In this document: piece by piece, positions 10,559-22,710 of the stretch
Numbering within the stretch: position 1 is the stretch's first letter
Layout: every line of letters begins with the position of its first letter
Assembly: GCA_022495995.1 (NCBI GenBank)
Contig: JAFEMH010001451.1
Span: 400,501 to 464,500 of the forward strand
Direction of reading: 5' to 3'
From: Adenophora triphylla var. japonica
Taxonomy: Eukaryota > Streptophyta > Magnoliopsida > Asterales > Campanulaceae
Length of the DNA stretch: 64,000 bases
Made by a program: the position numbers and the translations under genes
Notes under the pieces: generated by a model
The model's input: the letters and a program-made list of their open reading frames with translations, nothing else
What the model was told of the DNA's origin: nothing
Databases searched by the model: none

Positions 10559-12357
10559 ATACTTGATGAGGTGATTAGCATGCCAAGGATGCTTGAGCTT
10601 TTCGTCGTTTGGCTTGGCAAGCCTTTATGTCCCTTCTCTGACGACGTTGGTGATGATATAAGGTCCTTCCCAGTTGGGGGAGAGCTTGTTCTGACGAGCT
10701 TTGAGGCCCGTCACTTCAATTTTTCTTAGAACGTAGTCCCCCACTATGAAAAATATTTTCCTGGCCTTTTATCATGGTATGTCTTGGTTCGGTTTTTTTA
10801 GTTAACCATCCTTAACTGGGCATCCAATCGTCGCTCATCTAGGAGGTCAAGGTCGACCTGCCTATTATGAATATTCTTCTCAACGTCATACAGGGCAACA
10901 CGGTCGGTTGGGAGCTGTAGCTCAGCGGGAGCCATGGCCTCAGAACCATAGGCCAGAGCAAATGGGGTTTCCCCAGTAGGCCCCCTAGTGGTTGTCCAGA
11001 CTGCCCAAAGAGCTTACGAGAATTCGTCCAACCATCTCCCATCTCATCCTTCAATATTCTTGCATAGGGCTGACAAAACTAGTTTATTTACAGCTTCAGC
11101 TTGCCCGTTGCCTTGTGGATAGGCAACCGACGACTTCGAATGTGTAACTCCCATCCTGTTCAACTCTTGTTCAAACTTTTTTGAAAACTAAAGGCCATTG
11201 TCAGAAAAAATCACCCTTGGGATCCCAAACCGACACCAAATTGAGTTGTGGATAAAACTTAGGGCATTCTTCTCTGTGATCTTGTTCAATGCCTTAGCCT
11301 CCACCCATTTTGAAAAGTAATCCACTGCCACAATCACATACTTCACTCCCCCCTTGGCCTTGGGAAAAGGCCCAATTAGGTCAACACCCCACATATCAAA
11401 TAACCAGGCTGCCATCACAGGGGTTTGCTCAGTCGTAGGGAGTTTTGGGAGGTCAGTAAATCTTTGGCAGGTGTCACACTTCTTCACAAACTCTTTTGCA
11501 TCCTCTCGAAGGTGAGGCCAGTAGTACCCCATAGTAATCAACTTGTCTGCCAAGGTACGAGCTCCTGGGTGGCCCCCACATTCTCCTTGGTGGACTTCAT
11601 ACAATAGATTCACAACTTTATCTGGATGCACACATTTCAGTAAAGGCCTAGTGATGGATCGTCGATAGAGTTCGCCGTTGACGACCGAGTACCTTGGAGA
11701 TTTCCTTTTGATTTGACAAGCTAGGATCTCGTCGGCTGGTAACTCGTTGTTTTCAATAAAAGCCTTCATTTCATCAATCCAACATCTGGGGCCGTCCCCA
11801 ACACACATCATCTTCACTCTTTCATAAGCGGGTTGCTCTAGGTAGGCCAGGTGGTGGCCATGCTCGTCTTCAGGGAGTTGATCGGTGGCCAGCTTTGAGA
11901 GCAGGTATGCATGCTCATTGTCTTCTCTTGCAATTCTTTGAATGGCCCAAAATTCTAACCCTTTGATCATCTTGCTGACTAATGAGTGATATTTCTGCAA
12001 AGTTGAATCGACGACCGCATAATCTCCCTGAATTTGGTTGAAGATCAACTGGGAATCACAATAGGCCACAATATTTGTTGCTCCAAAACATTTGGCATAC
12101 TCTATTGCTGCAATGAGTGCCTCGTACTCTGCCTGATTGTTGGAGGCTTGAACTTGAATCTTAATACTTCCTCAAAAACCATTTCGCTTTCTGGTTCTAC
12201 TAACACAATTCCATCCCCACTGAGCTCTCTAGTCGCCGACCCATCTGATAAAATTTTCCAACACCCAACGGGCAAAGTCAGTTGCTCTGGTTGGTCGTCG
12301 ATTTGCTTGCCCTTGCTAGCTTTCAGGGTGGCACTCTTTAATCGTCGTCAGAGCTGA
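10559..12357 (-). pseudogene. gypsy pol: second RNase H and integrase
   Basis: 12357-11900 encodes the extra RNase H of Tat elements (YCDSQLIFNQIQGDYAVVDS, REDNEHAYLLSKLA). The integrase follows: zinc-binding HHCC region (HQGECGGHPGARTL ... CDTCQRF), then the core with DMWGVDLIGPFP (first Asp), FSDNG (second Asp) and GQAEAVNK (Glu). The C-terminal part LSPNWEGPYII and KHPWHANHLIKYY is readable to about 10559 after frameshifts. Integrase joins element cDNA to the genome. Stops near 11185 and 11000 and several frame changes break it. Confidence 0.88.
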
Positions 12358-13519
12358 ACGATGTCTCGATCAAGAAATCTGCCAGGGCTTGGGCTTGCAA
12401 AGTCTTTCGTGCTCGATATTGAATGTCAAACTCCGTCAATTCAATGCTCCAGTTCAACAGACGACCAGAGCTTTCAGGTCAATGTAGGATCTTTCTTAGT
12501 GGGGCGTTGGTGTAAACAATGATTGAGTGGGCTGAGAAATATGCTCGTAGCTTTCGTGCTGCAATGATGAGAGCATAAGCAATTTTCTCAGCATTAAAGT
12601 AGCGGGTCTCAACATCAGACAGTTCCTTGCTCACATAGTATACCGGCTTCTGTATTCCATCCTCCTCTCTAACCATTACGGCGACGACGGCCTTGTCTCC
12701 CGCCGAGAGATAAACATACAAGTCATCCCCGGCTACGGGGCTACTGAGGAGAGGTGGAGATCCGAGATACTCTTTGATCTGGCTGAACGATTGGTAGCAT
12801 TCCTCCATCCATTCAAAATTCTTTGCACCACGAAGGGCCTTGAAGAAAGGCAAAGATCTTTCCGCCGATTTTGAAATAAAGCGACCTAGGGCCGCCACTC
12901 GTCCATTCAATCGTTGGACCTCCTTGACACATGTTGGCTCAGCCCTATCCATCAATGCCTTAATTTTCTCAGGGTTAGCTTCAATCCCTCTCTGAGAAAG
13001 CATGAACCCTAAAAACTTGCCAGCTGCAACACCAAATACACATTTTGCTGGATTGAGGACCATGTTATTGGCTTGTAGGTTGGCGAAGGTCATTTGCAGG
13101 TCGTCAACATGCTTCCTTTTCCTTGACTTGATGACCATATCGTCTATGTAAGCCTCGATATTGTCATCCAACTGTCCCTTGAAAACATTGTTAATCATTC
13201 TCTGATAAGTTGCCCCGGCGTTCTTCAACCCAAAAGGCATATTCGTATAACAATAAGTGCCACCAGTGGCTTGGAAGGCTGTATTTGGAATGTCTTCCTC
13301 GGCCATCTTGATTTGATGATATCCGGAATATGCGTCCAAGAAACTGAGGGTCGTATGCCCAGCCACTGAATCGACGAGCTTGTCAATTCGGGGTAAGGGG
13401 AAACTATCTTTAGGGCAAGCCAGGTTAAGATCCGTGAAATCAACACACAATCTCCACTTTTCATTAGGCTTTTTGACGAGCACAACATCCGTCAACCATG
13501 TTGTAAATCCAGCATCCAC
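12358..13519 (-). pseudogene. gypsy pol: reverse transcriptase and first RNase H
   Basis: A long open stretch of 346 codons (12479-13519) contains the RT blocks VVLVKKPNEKWRLCVDFTDL, FPLPRIDKLVD, FLDAYSGYHQI, MPFGLKNAGATYQR and the catalytic YIDDMV, then the connection and RNase H start (VYYVSKELSDVETRY, YALIIAARKLRAYF). RT and RNase H convert element RNA to DNA. The segment is interrupted on both sides: stop codons separate it from the upstream RT part near 13520 and from the downstream part near 12478. Its conserved blocks make it the best-preserved piece of this element. Confidence 0.92.
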
Positions 13520-13525
13520 AATGAT

Positions 13526-14520
13526 TCATGCACTCAGCAACTTGCCGATCTCTTGCTTTATTGCTACCTCCTTTTCAGTGGAAAAAATTCTCAACCTCTG
13601 CTCTTTGAACTTCATTGTTGGATTTACCCCAAGTCTATAAACAGCAACATCCTCCCTTATCCCCTTCATATCTTCGACCCTCCAAGAAAAGATATCGAGG
13701 TTATGTTTGAGTAGGGTGATTATCTCATCCCTCTCCTCAGTTGTTAGCTGAGACCCCAGTTTAATATTTTGCTCAGGGTAATTTGGGTGGATGTCTATTT
13801 CAATTAGCTCATCGGCAGGCTTGAGCTCAGGTGCCTCATCACGGAAATCCATAGATTCAATTACAACCTCCACGATTTTCTTCTTGGCTTCTGGGGTGAG
13901 GTTAGGCACTTCATCCTCAATTAGCTTATCCAGTTCTGCCCCCGAGTCCTGGTTGACCAAAAGTTGCGTAGCTGTTGTTTGGTCATCCAGGAATATCTCG
14001 TCCATATAATTCTCAGGATCGTCCAATATGACCAATGGCTCGTCAATACATTTAATCATCGAGACATTAGAGCAGGAGGTTGTTGTCCGCTTTATCGACT
14101 TTGAAAACTTCACAATTTGATCAGGGTCGTCAATTTCAATGGTCCTTTTGCTCTTCAACACATGCTCAAGGAATTATGGTGCCATCCCCAATACACATCC
14201 TATCCCCGAGCGCGTTGGGAATTTGATTCTCTGGTGAGGGACTGAAGCAACGATCCCTAGAGCAGCCTGTCCAGGTTGGCCAAGTATGGCATGGTAATCG
14301 CTCACAACATCGATCACAATGAAAGTTACAGTCTGAATGGTTCTCAATGGATGGTCCCCAATGTCGATGGGCAAGTCAATTTGTCCTTTAGCGTCTACTC
14401 GGTGGTTGGTGAACCCTCAAGATGGCCTAAGTAGGGACTTAGCCGACTACCCATTTTTTGGTAGACGCTCTAGAACAAAATGTCTTTTGCCGCCCCTGTA
14501 TTAATGAGGATCCTTCTTGA
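13526..14520 (-). pseudogene. gypsy pol: protease and region upstream of RT
   Basis: The protease active-site region reads ILINTGAAKDILF near 14470-14510. Retroviral-type aspartic proteases need a D-T/S/N-G triad, so Asp appears replaced by Asn. The next conserved stretch is FIVIDVVSDYHAILGQPG (14174-14374). 13526-14161 encodes the acidic linker and the N-terminal RT approach (LLKHNLDIFSWRVEDMKGI, FSTEKEVAIKQEIGKLL). Frame changes near 14165 and 14400 separate the parts. Confidence 0.8.
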
Positions 14521-16597
14521 TTCACAATTATCAATGAAACCTGGGACGATCAAAGTCTGTTGACGAGGGATTGCATTGGTTGACAATTCATACGGGTAGA
14601 AACTGATTATATCATTTGGAACATCTATTTTTGGAGGGACGTGGGGGGCCTTCAAGTGGTGTATGGCACTTTTGATTTGGTTTTTTCTTGATTCCTCCGA
14701 AATAACCAAGACCAGTCTTGGCTGCCTTTCAGGTGGGTCGTCGTTAGTGGCCCGGTTATTGGCTGCAGGACGATCCCTTTTTATGTACTGGTCAAGGCGA
14801 CCGGCATCGATCCACCGTTGTATGATCTTTTTCAAGATAAAACATTCTTCTGTGTCATGCCCCCTGTCCCGGTGGTACTCACAGTATTTGTTCATATTTT
14901 TCTTCCCCTTTGCATTGGGGTTCATCTTTGGTGCTGGTCCAAAATCAACATTGCTTAGAATTTCTGCACGGGATACTGTTAACGGAGTGTACGACTCAGG
15001 GACCTTCTCAGCTTTCTCCGACTTGTTCTTTCCCTTGTCTCTGGCCTTGTCTTTCTTAGATTTTACCGCCTCGTCGTTGACGACTACCTTTCCATCGCGT
15101 TGCATTTTCCTCTCTTCAGCATCGGCCACTGCATAGGCCTTGGCGTAGAGGTCCTTTCTTGACTTGGCCGGATGGACTTGAAGCTTGTAGTCCAAGGTTG
15201 AAGAGACAATCCCATGCCTAAAACAATTGATAATTTCACGGTCTGTTAAGTCCTCGTCGATCTGGTCGACCAATTTCTTGAATCTTTTGAAATAATTCAT
15301 TGAGCTTTCGTTTGCTCCTTGGGTGATATTGCTTAGGTCGTTTACTGTCTTGCGACGATCTCCAGCAGCCACGAACCTACCCAAAAACTTCTTACGCATG
15401 TGCTTCCATGAATCGACACTCCCCTTTGGAAGGCTTCTAAACCATCTCAGAGTTGCTTCAGTCAAAGTACTAGTGAGATCTTTACATATTACATCGTCCT
15501 TCCTTTAGTACCTTGACACTAGTATCATCTGAGCCTCAAGATGCTGCATATGGTACAAGGCAATTGTTGAGCCGTCATACTTCTGTAAGTCAGGTAGTTT
15601 GAAACCTGGCTCTGGTGGTCCCAATTCAAGCATCCACGGTGCCAAAGGTTTCAACATGCCAACATCATCCTCCGAGTCATCACTATTAGCATTCTTTCTT
15701 GCTGTCAACTCCTCAACCTTACGCTTGAGTCTGAGCACCTCACGCATGTCAATACCTTCTGCTCGGTCGAGAGAGGGAGCCCTATAACGACGATGCCCTT
15801 GGGAAACCGTGTTCGATCGTTGCCTTTCTGTGACCACAGGTCATCGGGAAATCATTCTCTCTCTTCTGTTTCCTCTAAGAGGGGATGGCCTGTAAGACCT
15901 GGATTGTTCCCGTCCGCGAGGATGAGAGGGAGTACGGGTCCTTTCTCTGTAGCTCGGAGCTCATTCATTATGCATTGAGGGGACATTTGACGACCTCGAT
16001 TAACTTGGCTTGGGTTTTTCTCATGATCGTCATATACAGGAGGAGACCTTCGAAGCTCTCTATCCGCCTCTTCTCGTCGTCACTGAGACGAGTGTCCTTC
16101 ACTGCGACGACGGTTCAGGTGCTCTCTGAGGTCTTGCGGCGGCACTTGGCGATCGTTCCCGGCAACAGCTTCTTGACGATGACCGTCAGCCCCTCTCTCG
16201 TTCCTCCGTCTTCCTGATGTGACCGTGTTATGGGATGCCTGAGCAGGTCGGTCCTCAGCCATTTGAATCAACTCATTTTGAATTTGCAGAGGCCGTGGAG
16301 GGTGTTTGCTCTTTCGATGAGAAGGGTGATTCTGTCGAGAAGTGGGTTGGACGGGCCTACCAAATTTCGTACAGTAGCTCCTTCTGTTCTCCTTTCGGTT
16401 GGGGGTCGTCATGGCCGGTGATCTTGAGCAGGCCCTTTTTCTCTTCTTCTGACATCAGGGAGTTGTGTGCCTTCCACAGCACCATGTGACCTGGTAACAT
16501 TTAGATTAGGGTTCCTAGCTTGAGGTGATGGAGGCCTGGGGTTTTCTCTGTGGCCTTACTCGGGTGAAGGTGGTCGGCCATCATTTTCGGTAGACAT
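14470..16597 (-). pseudogene. gypsy gag
   Basis: It starts at ATG 16597-16595 (MSTENDGRPPSPE, then a stop), about 80 bp inside the primer site. The N-terminus is Arg/Pro-rich. The conserved capsid part lies at 15837-15100 (PDLQKYDGS, MTEATLRWFRSLPKGSVDSW, FLGRFVAAGDRRKTVNDL, ESMNYFKRF-like). A zinc-knuckle-like motif CEYHRDRGHDTEEC follows at about 14870. Gag forms the particle that packages element RNA. Stops near 16560, 15840 and 15500 break the frame. It is continuous with the protease downstream. Confidence 0.88.
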
Positions 16598-16676
16598 GCT
16601 TGTTATGTGTCCATCTGACACCATCTCCAAGTTTTTTCCGGCGGTTTTCTGGACTTGGTTGAAGTCTCCGACGAAC

Positions 16677-16697
16677 GATTCCCGGCAATGGAACCAC
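16677..16697 (-). other. Primer binding site, tRNA-Glu type
   Basis: Next to the 5' LTR the minus strand reads TGGTTCCATTGCCGGGAATC. I recall plant tRNA-Glu ending CCCGGCAACGGAACCA; its complement would match this with one mismatch. Spacing to the LTR is 2 nt, as expected for a PBS. Confidence 0.65.
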
Positions 16698-16699
16698 TC

Positions 16700-17406
16700 T
16701 GATGAAGCAGGAAATCGTTTGGATCAGCTATCGAAGTCCAGCAATGATATGGGCTGGCTATGGAGACCTGCACACCACAAGAGAACAACCATGAACTGCG
16801 TCGGGGCTTGTCCGGCAAGGCCCTCCGGTGTGAGAATCAGTATGGGCTGGAGATGGTGGTAAATAATATGGAAAGAACTGGTGGGTGTGTGTATATGTGA
16901 AACAGTAAGTAGAACATTACCTTAGCCCAAAACACTGTTCATGTATTTATAGTTGATGAGGAGGGCTGAGGTTTCCATCTTAACCGTTGGATTTGATTAT
17001 GCCAACCGTTGAATTGGTTTTGTCCCCATGTGTCCACGTGGCATCATGTGATTACTTCGTACGAGCAAGGACACTGTTTTAACTGTCACTGGTAGTGGAT
17101 TGCCTATAATGGAATGTTTCGCCTGCACAATTCGGCGCCACTGCTAGTTAAGTGGGGACATATGCAGAGTGGGCCAGTGGCAGGCTTGACTTAAGTCAAA
17201 TAGCAAGGATGGCTTGTTGAGCAAGCTATGTGAATCAACGACCTGGAGCTGTATGTCCAGTAACGTCGTCACTTGATGGATGAACCGACGAGCGAGTGCC
17301 TGGGTGAGATGCCTCGTCTTTGGATGAGATTGGTCGCTCAATGGCGACGACGACCATTTTGTGGGGAAATGGTTTGGGCTTGGCCCATCGCAAATTATTC
17401 CGTTCA
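16700..17406 (-). repeat. 5' LTR of the Tat gypsy element
   Basis: Runs from TGATGAAGCAGG to CCGTTCA, so it has canonical TG...CA ends. It is the partner of 5554-6250 and is followed by the duplication AATAT at 17407-17411. It contains a 10-bp CTAGTTAAGT insertion absent from the other LTR. Confidence 0.93.
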
Positions 17407-17411
17407 AATAT

Positions 17412-17881
17412 ATTTGCTCAAAATTGTTTTTCGTCTTTATGTCTTATGTACAAATTATTAAGGGGTTTTTTTTTAACAATGTTCTTAGTTGAGATCTTCT
17501 TGTTTTTTTTTTAAATATCTAATTTAAATAATTATTAATATTTTACTCTTATTAGAATTTTAGAAAGTTATCCTAAAGGAAATGATTTTTCTAATTGTTA
17601 CAATAATTGTACATATATTTTAATAAAATAAATCATATTTTTTTGAAAGGGTTATAATTATCTTTTAGAAGAATGTGTATGAAAATTATATACAAAAATA
17701 GATTATAGAACGAAAACAATTTGCAAACTAGGTTTAACAGCATACTTATTTCATCAAGAATATAATTAATTTAATAATTCACATTTTACACTCCTAAACT
17801 TAATAGATTGACATTTACACTTTTACCCCATATATGAGTCATTTCATCAATTCCGGTTAAAAAGATGACACTCATTAGGCT
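17412..17881. other. AT-rich DNA between two retrotransposons
   Basis: Non-coding. Its right end AGGCT (17877-17881) is the target duplication of the copia element. Before the two insertions this DNA was continuous with 22506 onward. Confidence 0.6.
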
Positions 17882-18065
17882 TGTAAAATACCGAATGAAC
17901 TTGATTATTTTATTGATGATACAATCCGTATATATATACAATTCTATGTCTAAGTAAAAGGAATTGATAGGAGTAATCTCCAAGGAAAAGATATCTACTT
18001 TCTATACAGATGATATGGTTGTATTAGGAAAGGATTGTAATGGAGAAGGTGACTGTCATTCAACA
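17882..18065 (-). repeat. 3' LTR of copia element
   Basis: TGTAAAATACCG ... CATTCAACA, 184 bp, with TG...CA ends. Nearly identical to 22278-22505 apart from the 44-bp duplication there. Confidence 0.93.
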
Positions 18066-18082
18066 CTCCCCCTCATGTTGGA
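18066..18082 (-). other. Polypurine tract of copia element
   Basis: The minus strand reads AACATGAGGGGGAG directly against the 3' LTR, the expected plus-strand primer. Confidence 0.7.
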
Positions 18083-19743
18083 GTGTGAAGGTCCCGAATA
18101 CCCAACTTGCCCAAGAGAAAGTGAAACCGTTCCGTTTCGAGGGCTTTTGTGAGTATGTCAGCAACTTGACTTGACGTAGAGATAGCACATGGTATGACAT
18201 CCTTTTGTTCGACTCGTTCCCTTACAAAATAACAATCCATTTCCACGTGTTTTGTACGTTCATGAAACACGAGATTATTCGCAATGTGTCGGGCTGCTTG
18301 GTTGTCACAAAACAATGATGTAGGACTGGATTGGGACGCATGAAAATCATTAAGTAACCATCGGAGCCAAATTATCTCACAAACTGTAGAAGCCATCGCT
18401 CTATACTCTGCTTCAGCGGAAGAACGTGCCACTACCGATTGTTTTTTCGTGCGCCATGAAATTGGGGCGCCACCAAGTGTAATAAAGTAGCCTGAACTTG
18501 AGCGGCGCGTAATTTGACAACCTCCCCAATCAGCGTCGCAATATGCTTCTAGTTCGAGGCTGCCATGGCTAGGCAAGAATATTCCTTGTCCTGGTGATGA
18601 CTTCAGGTAGCGTAGGACTCTGTATGCTGCATCAAGATGGGACTGTCGTGGATGACTAAGAAATTGGCTTAACAGGTTCACCGCAAACGTGATATCAGGA
18701 CGTGTGACGGTGAGGTATAATAGCCGGCCTATTAATCTGCGATATAGTCCAGCATCAATTTCAGGCGTACCATCATCCATCTGCAGTTTCTTATTTTTCT
18801 CCATAGGAAAGCGACTAGGCCTGCAGCCTTGCATTCCAGACTCAGTTAGTATATCGAGGGTGTATTTGCGCTGGCTAAGAACCAGGTCATCCGACGTTCG
18901 AGCCACTTCAACACCCAGGAAAGACTTTAGCTGCCCCAAATCCTTAATACTGAATTTTGTATTAAGATATGTTTTGACTTTGCACTCAGGATCATTGTTC
19001 CCAGCTAGGATTACGTCGTCTACATAGATTAAAGCAACAATGTATATTTTGCCTCTGTCTAAGATGAATAGTGAATGATCGGCTTGCGACTGACGGAACC
19101 CATAATCTTGTAGTGCTACAGTAAACTTCTTGTACCAATTTTGTGAGGCTTTTCGTAGCCCATAAAGAGATTTGTGAAGCTTGCACACACGTGTCTCTCC
19201 TTCGCGTGCAAAACATTGGGGAATTTTCATGTAAACTTCTTCTGTGAGGTCTCTATGGAGAAAAGTGTTATTCACTTCTAACTGTTGAAGTAACCAGTTT
19301 TTCTTTGCTGCGACTGTAAGTAGTGTTCGAACAGTAACAAGCTTGGTGACTGGTGCAAATGTCTCATGGAAGTCGATGCCCTCACCTTGAGTAAAGCCCT
19401 TCGCAACTAGACGTGCCTTATATCGTTCGATCTCTCCATTAGGCTTATATTTAATCTTGTAAACCCACTTCGAATCAATGGCTCATTTACCCGGAGGAAG
19501 ATTCTCAAGGGTCCATGTACCATTAGCTTCTAATGCCGAAATCTCCTTTTGCATTGCCTCGCACCATGCTTGTTGTTTTACAGCCTGGTGGAAATATTTT
19601 GGCTCATCATTTGAGGTGATGGCCGCCAAGAAACATTTGTGGTTACGAGAAAATTGTGCATAAGAAACATAGTGAGATATAGGATGTACCATCGAGGTCT
19701 CTGAATTTGAAGTGGGCAGCGCATGGTCTAAGGACTGCGGCAA
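18073..19743 (-). pseudogene. copia pol: reverse transcriptase and RNase H
   Basis: A 400-codon open stretch (18073-19275) carries LYGLRKASQNWYKKF, the catalytic IYVDDVILAG, LGQLKSFLGVEVAR, YCDADWGGC, VVARSSAEAEYRAMA, FCDNQAA and TKHVEMDCYFVRE. The upstream RT start (SKWVYKIKYKPNGEIERYKA, GIDFHETFAPV) lies at 19275-19480. The junction with the integrase-side linker (19483-19743) is broken by stops near 19480 and just before the ATG at 19275, where the expected DVNNTFLHG motif reads EVNNTFLHRD. Otherwise it is close to intact. Confidence 0.9.
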
Positions 19744-19745
19744 TT

Positions 19746-21271
19746 CTACTTCGAAATCTTGAAAATGGCTGGGCTGTGATGTGTCCTGCTGCTTCTCCTA
19801 ACTGCATTATCCATGTTGGACTGTAGGGGAGGTTCAGTGGATGGCTGGTCCAAGTGATCGGCTGTTTCTTGAGCTCCATCGACATTATATGGCCTGCTAT
19901 CATTCGGCCCATTTGGCAACTGAATTATAGGTTGCTCTTCACTATCCGACCCATAGTTCCAGTCTGTTGTGAGTTTGGATAGCCCACGAAGATGCACCGT
20001 CTCCCCCTCTCACTGGAATTATCATATTCTAAACACCCAAAGACTCTCATGTGCTCATATGTGGGTTTTCTTTTTAATAATATCTCATAAGGCGTCTTGT
20101 TAGCAATAACGGGTGAAGGGAGTCTATTTATTGTATAGGTAGCGGTGAGGACACACTCACCCCAAAACTCAATGGGCAAGCCCGCTTCAAATCGAAGTGC
20201 CCTAGCTACTTCAAGTAAGTGTCTGTGTTTACGCTCAACCACCCCATTCTGTTGTGGTGTGTCTGTGCAAGAAGTTTTTAATTCTATGCCATGATTGAAA
20301 TAATAGCCCATCATGTAATTAGATTGAAATTCTTCCCCATTGTCAGCTCTAATTCGCTTCACTTCCTTTCCAAACTGTGTTCTAGCCATATTACAAAACA
20401 TAGGCAGGTAGTGACTAACTTCTGACTTATTTTTCATGAGAAAGGTCCAAACAGTTCGGCTAAAATCATCTACAATGGTGAGAAAGTAATGTGCCCCAGA
20501 AAAAGACGTAGTGGTATAATTGCCCCAAATATCACAATGTAAAAGTTCAAAACAAGAACGAGTTTTAATGGAACTATCGGGAAAAGGAAGCCTAGTTTGC
20601 TTGGCTCTTAAACATGAGTCGCAAGGCTCAACATTATTTTTAAAATTCAGAAAATGAATACTCTGAAGCTTAGCTTTGGATGCATGTCCCAACCGTTGAT
20701 GCCACACTTGTGAGTTTGCGTTGACAAATAGGGCCACACCTCCTCTTCATGCTGGCTCCAGTTGGTAAAGACCATTTTGCTGTCTACCCACTCCAATCAG
20801 GTTCCTCGAGGGTAAGTCATGTATCACGCAAAAATCGGGGAAAAAAGTGAGTGCACAATCTAAGTCTTTGGTAATTCGACTGACTGAAATCAAATTGCAT
20901 TTAAAATCTGGAATGTTTAGAACACGATTCAAGTTGAACCCATTTGGTAACTGTGTGTCCCCAATACTTTTGACTGGGATGTTAGCACCATTAGGAATCT
21001 GTACAGGCAACCCTCCTTCATAGGTCCGTTCCTTCTCTAATGTTCCTGCGTTACAAGTAATATGTTCCGTAGCATCGGAATCTATTATCCATGAATTCTC
21101 AATGATTGCCTTACCAGCCATGTTTACACTAGGGGAATTGATCAGAGCATTGGCACCTGTCTTCTTGCCTCCAAAGAACTCTAAGAACTTGGCATACTGC
21201 TCAACGTTAAGTCCAGCTATTGGGCTTTGGTCAGATGATGGTGCCTGCTCAAATGGTCCTGCCTCCTTCAC
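19746..21271 (-). pseudogene. copia pol: protease and integrase
   Basis: The protease motif is WIIDSDATEHITCN; copia proteases normally have DSGA, so the active-site Gly reads Asp. GAG-pre-integrase follows (WHQRLGHASKAKLQSIHFL, CDSCLRAKQTRLPF). The integrase core has LLHCDIWG (Asp), RADNGEEF (Asp) and TPQQNGVVERKHRHLLE (Glu), so its catalytic triad is complete. A frame change near 20740 and another near 19990 (GRRCIFVGYPNSQ tail) interrupt it. Confidence 0.88.
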
Positions 21272-21280
21272 TTGAGCTGC

Positions 21281-22213
21281 CTAGGGTCCTCTTGTTTTCT
21301 GGTTCCGCCTCTCATTGTTTGGCCGTGATACCCTTCCCCAATCAGCAGGATAACCAACCAATTCATAACAATTCTCCTTTGTATGCCCCGTCTTCTCGCA
21401 ATGGCTGCATCTTGGCCTCTCACGTCTTCCAGATCTTCTGTCATAGTTTTCGGTAATTGGTCTTGGCGCTGCAGCTTGCAGTGCGGCTGCTTCAGTAGTA
21501 GGTTTCCTGGCTATGGAGACTTGCCTCTGTGCTTCGTCTTCAGCTACTAAATGGTAGGCAGTGCCAAGATTTACCGAGGGTTTTGTGCTTAGTATTTGCG
21601 TCTTAACGGTTCCAAAGGAATCATCGAGTCCCATGAGAAACTCATAAAGCTTCTCCTTCTCGTTTAATGTCTGAAGCTTCTTCGAAACATCGCACGTGCA
21701 GTTCCTACAATCACACTTTGGTAGTGGGGATATGGATTGTATCTCATCCCACAACCCTTTTAACTTTGTGTAATAGGCCGATACAGAAAGACCCTCTTGC
21801 CTGGTTAGCGTTAATGCCCTCTTCAGATCATAGGCCCGTGGCGCGCTCTCCTTCCCCAGACGTTCTTCAAGATCCTCCCATATCTCCTTTGCTGTTTCTG
21901 CGTACTTCACACTGTTTCGTATCTCCTTGTCCATGGCGCTATTTAGCCATCCTTTTACCATGGCATTGCAGCGCTTCCAAAGCATTGCTTCGGATGAATC
22001 TTCTGGTTTCTCAATCGATCCGTCGACGAAACCGATTTTGTTTTTGGCGAACAATGCATTGGCCATTTCATTCTTCCAATCGCCATAATTTCCGTCACGG
22101 AGGACCTCGCTGACGAAGATTTGGCCGGGATTATCTGACACGTGGATGTAGTAAGGGGACATTACATCAACAGTAGGGAATTTAATTTTGGTTGCATCGG
22201 TATTGGAACTCAT
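21281..22213 (-). pseudogene. copia gag
   Basis: From ATG 22213 (MSSNTDATKIKF) it encodes about 310 residues with the copia gag domain (GNYGDWKNEMANALFAKNK, AMLWKRCNAMVKGWL, AKEIWEDLEERLG, VSAYYTKLKGLWDEI, YEFLMGLDDSFGTVKTQIL) and a canonical zinc knuckle CSHCEKTGHTKENC. The gag frame is intact as far as I can read. A stop (TAG at about 21281) separates it from protease although these genes are usually fused, so I mark the gag-pol unit as broken. Confidence 0.85.
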
Positions 22214-22266
22214 GGTGCGTGGAGAAAGGTTTTGTATCGGTAGTGGTAGTGATTGAATCAAACCAT

Positions 22267-22277
22267 CTCTGATACCA
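22267..22277 (-). other. Primer binding site, initiator tRNA-Met
   Basis: The minus strand next to the 5' LTR reads TGGTATCAGAG, the usual primer site of plant copia elements, complementary to the 3' end of tRNA-iMet. Confidence 0.85.
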
Positions 22278-22505
22278 TGTAAAATACCGAATGAACTTGA
22301 TTATTTTATTGATGATACAATCCGTATATATATACAATTCTATGTCTAAGTAAAAGGAATTGATATGAGTAATCTCCAAGGAAAAGATATCTACTTTCTA
22401 TACAAATGATATGGTTGTATTAGGAAAGGATTGTATACTTGGTATACAGATGATATGGTTGTATTAGGAAAGGATTGTAACGGAGAAGGTGACTGTCATT
22501 CAACA
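22278..22505 (-). repeat. 5' LTR of copia element
   Basis: Partner of 17882-18065. It is 44 bp longer because the segment around GATATGGTTGTATTAGG is duplicated in tandem (22408-22475). Followed by the duplication AGGCT. Confidence 0.92.
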
Positions 22506-22710
22506 AGGCTAAGGACTATTACTCATGTAAAGGTGATAGATCAAGGATGAAAGCGAAAAAGAAAATAATTTAGGGATGAAAAGGAAAATAAATTCAATGG
22601 TCAGGGAAGGATGAAATTAGTATTTTTGCCGATAAGATATGGGCGGCTAAGATTTTCAGCCATAAACCCTAATTGGAAGGAAATTTTTCCACTTACTTTC
22701 TTTTCTCTCC

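Larger units (their letters stand above)
5554..17406 (-). mobile_element. Complete Ty3/gypsy retrotransposon, Tat lineage, with antisense ORF
   Basis: This 11.85-kb element is bounded by LTRs of 697 and 707 bp and a 5-bp target duplication AATAT (5549-5553 and 17407-17411). On the minus strand, from right to left: 5' LTR, primer site, gag, protease, RT, RNase H, second RNase H, integrase, a region holding a plus-strand antisense ORF, polypurine tract, 3' LTR. A second RNase H and an antisense ORF near the 3' LTR are marks of the Tat group. The LTRs differ at roughly 4% of sites by eye, and gag and pol carry stops, so it is an inactive insertion of moderate age. Confidence 0.95.
17882..22505 (-). 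mobile_element. Near-complete Ty1/copia retrotransposon
   Basis: 4.6 kb with short LTRs (184 and 228 bp) and a perfect 5-bp target duplication AGGCT (17877-17881 and 22506-22510). The order on the minus strand is 5' LTR, iMet primer site, gag, protease, integrase, RT, RNase H, polypurine tract, 3' LTR. All domains are recognisable, with only a handful of stops. Apart from one internal duplication the LTRs are almost identical, so this is the youngest autonomous-type insertion in the window. Confidence 0.95.
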
